From: Dyadobacter sp. NIV53
GTDB lineage: Bacteria > Bacteroidota > Bacteroidia > Cytophagales > Spirosomataceae
DNA: 64,000 bases
NCBI RefSeq assembly: GCF_019711195.1
Contig: NZ_CP081299.1
Coordinates: 1,612,001-1,676,000 of the forward strand
Direction: 5' to 3'
Position 1 is the stretch's first letter, and the number at the start of each line of letters is the position of its first letter. The notes under the pieces are model-generated. The model saw nothing but the letters and a program-made list of their open reading frames with translations. It ran no database searches and was not told where the DNA came from. Shown piece by piece: positions 56,601-64,000 of the stretch. The position numbers were made by a program, and so were the translations under genes.

Positions 56601-56700
56601 AGCTGAGTTGGGATAGTTGGTTGTTTTGCAAATCGTCCGAATGTATCGGTTAAAGTGATAACAGGAAAAATTAAAGGAAAATTTTTTGAGCTATCGGCAC

Positions 56701-56827
56701 TACCTGTTTGTAGAAAAATAATGTGATTTGTTCCAATAATTTGCCTCGAAGAGGCTACCCATGTATATGTTGCGTACCTACGGCAAACCTGTAAACATAT
56801 GATATTTCATTTTTCTACAAACAGGTA
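56701..56827. repeat. REP-like inverted-repeat element
   Basis: A perfect 19-bp inverted repeat, TACCTGTTTGTAGAAAAAT (56701-56719) and ATTTTTCTACAAACAGGTA (56809-56827), encloses nested palindromes: GCCTC-GAA-GAGGC (56743-56755) and TTGC...GCAA around TACCTAC (56770-56786). The pattern with an outer CTACAAACAGGTA arm is similar to dispersed intergenic elements seen in Bacteroidota, by memory. No ORF is inside. It fills most of the 341-base gap between the sigma-54 regulator and pgl. Confidence 0.7.
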
Positions 56828-56885
56828 ACCCCACTGTGGAAGCTAACTCAAATGTATAATTTTTTGATTTTTCTCAATCAGCAAA

Positions 56886-56923
56886 AAAATGGGGCTCCTA
56901 AACGAATCCAGGTGCCCCATTTT
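56886..56923 (-). terminator. Intrinsic terminator of the gnd-zwf-pgl operon
   Basis: Arms AAAATGGGGC (56886-56895) and GCCCCATTTT (56914-56923). Read on the minus strand the hairpin is followed by TTTTTTTGC, 18 bases after the pgl stop. Confidence 0.85.
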
Positions 56924-56941
56924 ATATGTTTTAACAAATAT

Positions 56942-57670
56942 CTACTTCTCTAAAAGAGCAGCTGCTGCTTCATCTACAAACCAGTGCAATTCTCCGGTTA
57001 CAGGTTTGATAATCTGTGAAGGAAATTTATCAAGATTTGTTTCTCCTTCTAAAACACTTTTCAGCGTTTCGGCTTTTCCTGAACCAACTGCCATAAATGC
57101 TACATATTTTGCAGCGTTCACAACGGGTGCAGTCAAAGTAATGCGGTACATATCCTGAGCTGTAAGGAAAAAAGCATTTACCCAGCTTTCTGCTTCATGA
57201 ATCACTTTGGTTCCCGGAAACAAGGACAATGTATGCCCGTCATCTCCCATTCCAAGCAAAACCAGATCAAAAGTAGTTTCAGAATCTCCGAAGTATTCCC
57301 TTAGAATCTTTTCATAAGCTGCTACTGAGGCTTCCGGTTCAATATCCGTACGCATCACATGTATCTGGCTGGCAATTACAGGAACTTTGTCCAGCAACTC
57401 CTCATAACACATTTTTGCATTGTTACGGTCATCTTCAAAAGGTACGGCACGTTCGTCACCCCAGAAAAAATGTAATTTCTCCCAGGGAATCGTTTCTTTA
57501 TAAGGCGAAGCTGCCAGCAAATCATACAATTTCTTTGGCGTGCTTCCGCCGGAAAGAACAAAAGTGAAACGGTCCTGGCTTTTTAATACTTCCTGAATAC
57601 AATCGCTGATCCAGGTTGCCAGATCTTCACTTAACTGCCTGGCATCGTTTGCTATATGGAGTTCCATCAA
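56942..57670 (-). CDS. pgl: 6-phosphogluconolactonase
   Basis: A 242-residue Pgl of the NagB/RpiA/DevB type, hydrolysing 6-phosphogluconolactone. It has the sugar-phosphate loop FVLSGGSTPKKLYDLL (about 37-52), WEKLHFFWGDERAVPFEDDR, and LVLLGMGDDGHTLSLFPGT. It follows zwf by three bases, so the operon is tightly packed. It is the last gene of the oxidative pentose phosphate operon. Confidence 0.95.
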   Translation of the reverse strand: MMELHIANDARQLSEDLATWISDCIQEVLKSQDRFTFVLSGGSTPKKLYDLLAASPYKETIPWEKLHFFWGDERAVPFEDDRNNAKMCYEELLDKVPVIASQIHVMRTDIEPEASVAAYEKILREYFGDSETTFDLVLLGMGDDGHTLSLFPGTKVIHEAESWVNAFFLTAQDMYRITLTAPVVNAAKYVAFMAVGSGKAETLKSVLEGETNLDKFPSQIIKPVTGELHWFVDEAAAALLEK

Positions 57671-57673
57671 TTT

Positions 57674-59182
57674 TTATCCTACAGGTGGTAAATTGATCCA
57701 GGTATGGCCGTCGCGTGCAATCAGTGCATCAGCTTCGTCGGGTCCCCATGAATCGGGCGCGTAATTAGGAAAATCCACTGGTATCCTGTTTTCCCAGGTT
57801 TCCAGTATCGGCATAATAACCTTCCAGGCTGCATCAACCTGATCCCCACGCATGAATAATGTTGCATCGCCTTCCATTACGTCCAGTAACAAAGTTTCGT
57901 ATGCTTCCGGAGCGTGTTCACCTGCTACTGCATCATAATCAAAAGTCATGTCAACCGGATCAAGATTCATCGTTTGTCCGGGGCGTTTTGCCTGGAAACG
58001 AATACTAATATCCATGTCTGGCTGAATACTTATTGTCAACCTGTTAGAACGCCATGTTTCATTAGCTTCCGCAGGGAACGCATAATGTGGTGCAGGCTTA
58101 AACTGCAAAGTAATATGCGTTGCTTTCTGGTTCAGGTATTTCCCTGTCCGTACATAGAACGGAACTCCCTGCCAGCGCCAGTTATCAATATAAAATTTGG
58201 CAGCAGCAAATGTATCCGTTTTAGAATTAGGGTCTACACCTTCTTCCTCCCGGTACCCTACTACCTTTTCGCCCTTTTTCCAACCTCCCGAATACTGCCC
58301 GCGAACCGCAAAATCATGAACCTGATCTTTTGTAATACGACGAATTGCATTCAGTACATCTACTTTTTTATTTCTGATTTCGTTGGCATCGAAAGAAACA
58401 GGTGGCTCCATGGCTACCATACACATAATTTGCAGAATGTGATTTTGAACCATATCGCGTAATGCACCTGAACGCTCAAAATATCCGCCCCTTCCTTCCA
58501 GTCCTACACTTTCAGCAGCAGTAATTTGTACGTGATCGATATAATGGCGGTTCCATAATGGCTCAAAAAGCGCATTCGCAAAACGTAATGCCAGAATATT
58601 CTGAACCGTTTCTTTACCCAGATAGTGGTCAATCCTGAAAATCTGCTCTTCTGTAAACATGCTCAGTAAGAGCTCGTTCAGTTCGTGCGCACTTGCCAGA
58701 TCATGCCCGAAAGGCTTTTCAACCACAATTCTTGTACTGCTTGTATCCGAACAGATTTTAAGCGCGCCCAATTTCTGTGCGATAGAAGGCACCAGCTGCG
58801 GAGCTACTGCGAGGTAAAAAATTACATTTGGGTGCGTGCCCCATTCTGCTTCTTTTTCTTTTACCAGATCAGTAATCAGATGATATGCTTCTGCATCGTC
58901 TCCGTCCATCTGCAGATAGGAAACGTGTTCGCTGAATTCTGTCCAGTGTCCGTTCTGTTTTCCTTTCCTGCGTGAAAATTTAGTGACACCATCCAATAAA
59001 TGCTCATGATAAACTTCGTTTGTATAAGCACTTCTTCCAATACCTGCGATCGCAAATTTTTCCGGCATCCAGTTGTCCAGAAACAAATTATATAAGGCAG
59101 GCGTCAGTTTCCTGTAATTCAAATCCCCGCTTCCTCCAAAAATAAAGAGTAAAGAGGCAGGAGGACGTTTATTGGTTTGCAT
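57674..59182 (-). CDS. zwf: Glucose-6-phosphate 1-dehydrogenase
   Basis: A 502-residue G6PD with ATG at 59182 ([20 protein letters not shown]); an in-frame ATG at 59209 would overlap the gnd gene. Coenzyme loop [18 protein letters not shown], the catalytic segment [21 protein letters not shown] (Asp-His-Tyr-x-Gly-Lys) and EKPFGHDL are present. It makes 6-phosphogluconolactone and NADPH, or NADH, from glucose 6-phosphate. Confidence 0.97.
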   Translation of the reverse strand: MQTNKRPPASLLFIFGGSGDLNYRKLTPALYNLFLDNWMPEKFAIAGIGRSAYTNEVYHEHLLDGVTKFSRRKGKQNGHWTEFSEHVSYLQMDGDDAEAYHLITDLVKEKEAEWGTHPNVIFYLAVAPQLVPSIAQKLGALKICSDTSSTRIVVEKPFGHDLASAHELNELLLSMFTEEQIFRIDHYLGKETVQNILALRFANALFEPLWNRHYIDHVQITAAESVGLEGRGGYFERSGALRDMVQNHILQIMCMVAMEPPVSFDANEIRNKKVDVLNAIRRITKDQVHDFAVRGQYSGGWKKGEKVVGYREEEGVDPNSKTDTFAAAKFYIDNWRWQGVPFYVRTGKYLNQKATHITLQFKPAPHYAFPAEANETWRSNRLTISIQPDMDISIRFQAKRPGQTMNLDPVDMTFDYDAVAGEHAPEAYETLLLDVMEGDATLFMRGDQVDAAWKVIMPILETWENRIPVDFPNYAPDSWGPDEADALIARDGHTWINLPPVG

Positions 59183-59193
59183 AAAATCTAAAT

Positions 59194-60609
59194 TTAATTT
59201 TGACCCCACTCTGTATGAAAAGTACCTGGGATATCGATACGCTGGTAGGTATGTGCGCCGAAATAATCACGTTGTGCCTGAATCAGATTAGTTGGCATTC
59301 TTTCGGTCCTATATGCATCAAAATATGACAGAGCCGACATAAACCCACCTGCCGGTATACCCGATTTTGCAGCCAGCGCAACAGTCGAACGCATATTTCC
59401 TTCCACAGATTTAACGAGTGAAGCTACATCTTCGTTCAACAAAATATTGGACAATTCCGCGTTCTTGTTGTATGCTTTTGAAAATGTTTCCAATAAGGAA
59501 GAGCGAATAATACAACCGCCTCTCCATACACTCACAACTTTTGGCATTGGTATATCCATTTTCAGGTAAGTTGATGCCTGGGATAACATGGCCAATCCTT
59601 GTGTATAACTCAATATAGTAGCGAAATATAAAGCGTCATGAACCAGTTTAACCAATTCTTCCTGAGATTCAGACAAATCGGAATGCTCAGAAGTGTATAT
59701 GGCAGCTGCCTGAACGCGCTCATCTTTATAACCGGATAAAGTCCGCATTGCTACCGCAGTATCAATGACAGGAACTGCAACCGGCAATTCCATAGAATCC
59801 TGTGATGTCCATTTACCCGTACCTTTTGATCCTGCTTTATCAGATATAACATCAACTAAATCAGCATCCGTTTTATCATCTTTTTGAAGAAATATATCCG
59901 CAGTGATTTCAACCAGAAAAGATTGCAGATCACCTTCATTCCAGCTTTTGAAAGCTTCATGAAGCTGGGTATTCGTAAGACCGCCGTGTTTCAGAATGGC
60001 ATAAGACTCGCTGATAAGCTGCATAATGGCATATTCAATTCCATTATGGACCATTTTCACATAATGGCCAGCTCCGCCTTTACCCAAATAATCCACACAT
60101 GCAACGCCATCTACCTTCGCTGCAATTGATTCCAGTACAGGTTTGATATGTTCGTAAGCTTCTTCATTACCACCTGGCATCATACTAGGCCCAGAGCGTG
60201 CACCTTGTTCACCGCCGGAAACACCCATACCCATAAAATTGATCCCCGTTTCTTTGAGATATTCTACACGGCGTAATGTATCGGTATAATGAGAGTTTCC
60301 TCCGTCAATGACAATGTCTCCTTTTTCCAGCAAAGGAATCAGCGATTCGATCACATCATCAACGGGCTTACCCGCAGGTACAAGCATGATCAGCCTGCGC
60401 GGGGTTTTTAATTGTTGAACCATATCCTCCAATTCCGGCACACCTTTTACAGTAGTACCAGGAGTGGCAGCCGCTTCCAAAGCAGCATTTTTAGCTCCGT
60501 CTTTATCAAAACCGATAACAGAAAAGCCATGATCAGCCATATTGAGCAACAGGTTCTGGCCCATTACGCCAAGACCGATCATTCCAAAATCGAATAAGTT
60601 ATTAGACAT
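59194..60609 (-). CDS. gnd: 6-phosphogluconate dehydrogenase (decarboxylating)
   Basis: A 471-residue Gnd, converting 6-phosphogluconate to ribulose 5-phosphate, CO2 and NADPH. It has the NADP loop [20 protein letters not shown] (about 9-28), [12 protein letters not shown], the substrate helix [19 protein letters not shown], catalytic Lys in [16 protein letters not shown] and the C-terminal segment [20 protein letters not shown]. Full length. It is the first gene of the gnd-zwf-pgl operon; the stop is 11 bases before the zwf ATG. Confidence 0.97.
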   Translation of the reverse strand: MSNNLFDFGMIGLGVMGQNLLLNMADHGFSVIGFDKDGAKNAALEAAATPGTTVKGVPELEDMVQQLKTPRRLIMLVPAGKPVDDVIESLIPLLEKGDIVIDGGNSHYTDTLRRVEYLKETGINFMGMGVSGGEQGARSGPSMMPGGNEEAYEHIKPVLESIAAKVDGVACVDYLGKGGAGHYVKMVHNGIEYAIMQLISESYAILKHGGLTNTQLHEAFKSWNEGDLQSFLVEITADIFLQKDDKTDADLVDVISDKAGSKGTGKWTSQDSMELPVAVPVIDTAVAMRTLSGYKDERVQAAAIYTSEHSDLSESQEELVKLVHDALYFATILSYTQGLAMLSQASTYLKMDIPMPKVVSVWRGGCIIRSSLLETFSKAYNKNAELSNILLNEDVASLVKSVEGNMRSTVALAAKSGIPAGGFMSALSYFDAYRTERMPTNLIQAQRDYFGAHTYQRIDIPGTFHTEWGQN

Positions 60610-60810
60610 AAATTATAGCTCTATAATATTAGAAGCTACAATATTAGGATTTTTCGAAAGGAATATACGATTTACAGAAACCTTTTGAAGGAATTTCTGA
60701 GGTAAAAGTTTTCAAAAAAATAAAGGAAGCACGAAGTGTAACTTTTTTAATGAAAAATGATGTGCTTTCCCGGCGCAAACGATTTGAGATAGCCTGTTCA
60801 ATGAAATAGT

Positions 60811-61191
60811 TCAGTCGATCAATCCGGCTACCCCATCCGAATCCAACAGTCCGTAAACTGCTGAGACATTTACATTATTAATTGCCATGGGCGCAAACAT
60901 ATCCCCCTGTAAACCGAAATATAAGGTAGTGGACGGATAATTAAATATACTTGATGCCAGGCCGGATTTTGAATGTTCCTGAATAAAATCGTTTAAAACA
61001 GATTCACTTGGCAGTTTGTAAGTAGTTATTGACAACTGTTCATTGTTAGCAATAACCTCTACTACCTTTAATCCTGGTATTGCAAAGTGGTACAAACAAT
61101 GCTGAAAACCATTTAGTTTAGGTGATGGCAACGGCACCGAACCAGGAAAATGAGTTTGTATGGCATTAAGAACAGGCTGAATCATATTCAC
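60811..61191 (-). CDS. Small unknown protein
   Basis: A 126-residue protein without signal peptide or membrane segment. It has a mixed alpha/beta composition (LKVVEVIANNEQLSITTY, then IFNYPSTTLYFGLQGDM and NNVNVSAVYGLLDSDG). No family recognised. It stands alone in an AT-rich area; no partner is near, and no promoter was found. The ORF could be real since codon use is normal. Confidence 0.5.
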   Translation of the reverse strand: MNMIQPVLNAIQTHFPGSVPLPSPKLNGFQHCLYHFAIPGLKVVEVIANNEQLSITTYKLPSESVLNDFIQEHSKSGLASSIFNYPSTTLYFGLQGDMFAPMAINNVNVSAVYGLLDSDGVAGLID

Positions 61192-61894
61192 ATTTAATTA
61201 AAAGAATTATAATTATTAACTATAACCCCCAATATAATGCTACAAGATATATAGATTTTTGTATAACTATATTAAATAGAATGTAAAATATTAAATCAAA
61301 CTAAATCTATACATAACAATATTTAGTTGGCGACGATATCTTAAATAAGAAACATTTTAATTTTTTTGCCTACATCTGCATTTTAATATAAATTAATAAA
61401 TATTATATTTAACTATTTAAAGAACATACAAATAATTGTGCATTTATTTATTGTTTTAGCTAGTAGCATAAATATGACTCTTGCTATTACAACTTATTCT
61501 ATATACTTTTAGGTCGAATTAAAATTCGTACGTAGGGTAGTTATAAGAACTTTGGAATTTCCGAAGTTCTTTTTTTATTTAAAAGTATTAGTTACCTGTT
61601 TTGCACTACACCACCAAAGGGTTGCTTTGAGGATTTTCCTTGTGCAGCAGCCCGATTTTCCAAAACTGTTTATTGGCCGGACACTCCTTCAACTATAAAC
61701 AGGAAGACGGGGCAAAAGAGCCACATATTTCCTGAACCCCAGTGATGGAGGGTAAGGAGTTTTTGTGTCTTATGCATTTATATAAGACTTTTTTCTTCTC
61801 TTTACCGGAATCCCAAACCGGGCATAATCAGCATCATTGTATTTTGGTTCGGATTTTGTAAGAAATTGTAATAATAAAATCCACTTTTTACAAA
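61192..61894. other. Long intergenic region with an orphan terminator
   Basis: About 700 bases without a convincing ORF. The first 350 are strongly AT-rich. The remainder (61600-61800) has higher GC and several short palindromes; no riboswitch class was recognised. A terminator-like hairpin lies at 61545-61577. Confidence 0.6.
61545..61577 (+). terminator. Orphan intrinsic terminator
   Basis: AAGAACTT (61545-61552) and AAGTTCTT (61564-61571) with inner GGAATTTCC pairing, followed by seven or more T. No plus-strand gene precedes it, so it may end an unannotated small RNA. Confidence 0.6.
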
Positions 61895-63559
61895 ATGGAA
61901 GTAGATAACATCGTCATTGGTTCGGGTGCGGGCGGACTTTCAGCAGCAATCTGTCTGGCGCGTGCAGGACAAAAGGTTCTGGTGCTCGAACAGCACGATG
62001 TGCCGGGAGGCTGGTGTCATAGTTTTTACCTGAACGGCCAACGTTTTTCCCCGGGCGTACACTACATTGGCCGGTTAGGGAAAGATCAGTCAACCAGTGC
62101 TTTATATCAGGGTTTGGGGGTTGCAAATGACCTCGTTTTTTTTTCAATGAATACTGCTGCCTATGAACATTGCTGGATTGGTGAAGAACGTATTGACATC
62201 CCTGCCAATTTTGATGAACTGTATAAGGTACTTTCAGAACGCTTTCCTGAAGAAAAAAAGGGTCTTGCTCAATATCTGGCCACAGTCCGTAACGTAAGCA
62301 CCCAACTGGCACTCATTCCGAAAATGAAAGGGTTTTGGGATAATCTTACCATTCCCTGGCGCACAAGGCACTTGGGCAAGTACGGCTTGTTCAGTTTAAA
62401 AAGGGTCATTGACTGGCATATTAAAGATCCTTTGCTTAAAAAAGTACTTAATATCCAATGCGGCGATCATGGGCTGCCTCCCGGCAAGGCAAGTTTTCCT
62501 TATCACTGTGCAGTGATGGACCATTATTCCAACGGAGGATTTTATCCAATGGGCGGTGGCGGAGCTATTGTTAAAGCGATGACCAATGTAATAAAAAAAC
62601 ATGGTGGTGAAGTGCGCACACGGCAAAAGGTAAAACGAATTCTACTTGACGGTAATAAAAAGAAGCGGGCAATAGGAATAGAACTTGAAAATGGTGAATG
62701 TATCTATGCGAAAAGAATTATCTCCAATACTGATCCCGGCAAAACTTATCTTGATTTGGTAGGAATACCTCACCTTAGTACGAAATTGCTAAGCCAGATT
62801 AATAAAACAAAATACTCCTGTACTTCGTTGATGCTCTTTTTAACGGTAGATATGGATGTGCGAAAAGCGGGTCTTGATTCAGGTAATATCTGGCTTGTAC
62901 CCGATAAAGATCCTGACGAATTATACGAAGAACAATTAAAGGCCGACATTATCTCGGGCGAAGAATTCCCTGGTCTTTTCATTAGCTGCACTACGCTTAA
63001 AGATCCCACAAGTTTTGATGGCCGGAATCATACTATCGAAGTCATCACTTTTATTAATCACGAATCTTTCAATCAGTTTAAAAACGAAGGCAACTTTCAT
63101 TCGCAGGAATATCTGGAATTTAAGGAAAAATTGATGGCGAAAATGATAAGAGGAATGGAAAAAGTACTTCCCGGCGTGAGCAGCAAAATTATACATAAAG
63201 AACTCGGCACGCCCCTGACCAACATGTTTTACATTGATTCTACTAACGGCTGCGTTTATGGCACCGAAAAAAGTTTCTGGCAGATAGGGGCTTTTGGATT
63301 TCAGACAGAAAGTGAAATCCAAAATTTATATCTCTGCGGAGCAAGCATTCTGGCAAACGGAGTGGCAGGCGCTACCTACTCTGGTGTGCAAACTGCTGCA
63401 AAGATCCTCAAATGCAGCCAGGAAGATTTGATAGATATTAAAACATCCGAAAACATGCGTATTTATAATGCTGAAGACGAATCCGGTTATCCGGAATGGA
63501 TGCAGCAGAAAATAAAAGCACGAAGAACACGTGGAAAATCGCCGATAGAGGGATTATAA
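61895..63559 (+). CDS. RetSat/CrtI-type FAD-dependent oxidoreductase
   Basis: A 554-residue flavoprotein of the phytoene desaturase/carotenoid isomerase/retinol saturase group. It has the FAD loop IVIGSGAGGLSAAICLARAG (about 6-25), the VLVLEQHDVPGGWCHSF segment with GGW (a feature of isomerases), PMGGGGAIVKAM and the C-terminal NLYLCGASILANGVAGATYS. The protein has no signal peptide. It may reduce or isomerise polyene or lipid substrates; the window has no other carotenoid gene. Its predicted start is ATG at 61895. Confidence 0.85.
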   Translation: MEVDNIVIGSGAGGLSAAICLARAGQKVLVLEQHDVPGGWCHSFYLNGQRFSPGVHYIGRLGKDQSTSALYQGLGVANDLVFFSMNTAAYEHCWIGEERIDIPANFDELYKVLSERFPEEKKGLAQYLATVRNVSTQLALIPKMKGFWDNLTIPWRTRHLGKYGLFSLKRVIDWHIKDPLLKKVLNIQCGDHGLPPGKASFPYHCAVMDHYSNGGFYPMGGGGAIVKAMTNVIKKHGGEVRTRQKVKRILLDGNKKKRAIGIELENGECIYAKRIISNTDPGKTYLDLVGIPHLSTKLLSQINKTKYSCTSLMLFLTVDMDVRKAGLDSGNIWLVPDKDPDELYEEQLKADIISGEEFPGLFISCTTLKDPTSFDGRNHTIEVITFINHESFNQFKNEGNFHSQEYLEFKEKLMAKMIRGMEKVLPGVSSKIIHKELGTPLTNMFYIDSTNGCVYGTEKSFWQIGAFGFQTESEIQNLYLCGASILANGVAGATYSGVQTAAKILKCSQEDLIDIKTSENMRIYNAEDESGYPEWMQQKIKARRTRGKSPIEGL

Positions 63560-63596
63560 ATGGAATAATGGTTAAGGTATAATTACCAGAAAACTG

Positions 63597-64000
63597 TTAG
63601 TTTTTCAATCCCTTCAGATATGCCATGGTTTGAGGAACCTGAGTGGAATAACTTGGACTTTCATCTTCAATGTAATAATGCTCAATAGCTGATTTCTTTG
63701 CGGCTTTCAGGATGGCAGGTATGTCGAGCTGGCCGGTTCCCAAAGCAACATCATTTGTTACTGGCGTTCCTCCGGATAAGTTTCCTTCCACACCTTTGCG
63801 CAGGTCTTTCATGTGCATTAATTTGAAACGGTCAGGATATTTAGTAAGCAGACCTGCGGGATCGCCGCCAGGGAAAAATGCCCAGAGTACATCCAGCTCA
63901 AAACTTACATAGGCAGGATCAGTCTTTTGAATAATATAGTCCAGAAGTGTACCATTTTCGTGCTTTTCGAATTCATAGCCGTGGTTATGATAACAGAAGG
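63597..64000 (-). CDS. Sugar phosphate isomerase/epimerase-like protein (N-terminus beyond window)
   Basis: A C-terminal fragment of about 134 residues of a TIM-barrel protein similar to the one at 15.5 kb: CYHNHGYEFEKHENG, VSFELDVLWAFFPGGDPAGL, FKLMHMKDLRKG and YYIEDESPSYSTQVPQTMAY. The reading frame is open from 64000 to the stop at 63597, so an internal ATG at 63818 is not the start. It converges with the RetSat-like gene 37 bases away. Confidence 0.85.
   Translation of the reverse strand, partial: FCYHNHGYEFEKHENGTLLDYIIQKTDPAYVSFELDVLWAFFPGGDPAGLLTKYPDRFKLMHMKDLRKGVEGNLSGGTPVTNDVALGTGQLDIPAILKAAKKSAIEHYYIEDESPSYSTQVPQTMAYLKGLKN

Noticed and set aside
56701..56827. A complete small IS element
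   Set aside because: No ORF exists between the arms and no target-site duplication was seen; a REP-like or MITE-like unit fits better.
61600..61760. A riboswitch upstream of the RetSat-like gene
   Set aside because: The GC-richer stretch has short palindromes, but no core motif of cobalamin, SAM, TPP or FMN classes could be matched.

Overview
The window looks like a chromosomal segment from a Bacteroidota bacterium of the order Cytophagales, possibly Dyadobacter or a relative; the genus is inference only. Support comes from a subtilase with a type IX secretion C-terminal sorting domain, a SprE/PorW-type gliding and secretion lipoprotein, several TAnnTTTG-type promoters, the lack of clear Shine-Dalgarno sequences, and families common in that phylum (WbqC, DUF2911, DUF4105, DUF502, a FeoB-associated Cys-rich peptide). 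No rRNA, tRNA, CRISPR array or prophage was seen.

Layout. 0-3 kb (minus): end of a PqqD-like gene and a lysine-catabolism pair (ALDH7-type aminoadipate semialdehyde dehydrogenase and a lysine/saccharopine dehydrogenase). 3-12 kb: an HI0933-type flavoprotein (plus), then uvrC, glycerate kinase, PBP1A and a frameshifted sprE-like gene (minus). 12-15.4 kb (plus): the F0 part of ATP synthase (atpZ-like, a four-helix membrane protein, atpB, atpE, atpF, atpH), closed by a terminator with no atpA or atpG. 15.4-27 kb (minus): a sugar isomerase-like protein, an esterase, clpC, wbqC, a Sua5/TsaC protein, a frameshifted glycosyltransferase, yihY, a thioesterase, mltG and an Ldh-family dehydrogenase. 27-36 kb (mostly plus): DUF502, a frameshifted envelope protein, aroA, a GltS-like FMN enzyme, a lipoprotein, a T9SS subtilase, Nudix (minus), DUF2911 and a YefM-YoeB toxin-antitoxin locus in which both genes are frameshifted. 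36-42 kb: a TRIC-type channel, thyA and OsmC (minus); phhB, rsmI (frameshifted), DUF4105 (frameshifted), suhB, a YfiT/DinB protein (frameshifted) and a FeoB-associated peptide (plus). 42-51 kb: acs, a THUMP-like methyltransferase, an ArsC-like reductase, a dicarboxylate symporter, a tandem universal stress protein and CorA. 51-57 kb (minus): an SPFH protein with a translationally overlapping small membrane protein, a histidine kinase, a broken kdpD, a degenerate IS1182-type element and a sigma-54 response regulator. 57-60.6 kb (minus): the oxidative pentose phosphate operon gnd-zwf-pgl. 60.8-64 kb: an unknown gene, an AT-rich gap with an orphan terminator, a RetSat/CrtI-like flavoprotein and a truncated sugar isomerase-like gene.

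Two themes stand out. First, at least eight otherwise well-conserved genes carry a single-base indel, mostly in short homopolymers, with five of them between 35.8 and 41.6 kb; draft-assembly error is the simplest explanation, though real decay is possible. Second, at 53.6-56.6 kb a response regulator and a histidine kinase flank an IS1182 remnant fused to a decayed kdpD. In related genomes this order normally contains kdpFABC, so the site looks like the scar of a deleted high-affinity potassium uptake operon. No clearly new defence or biosynthetic system was found.
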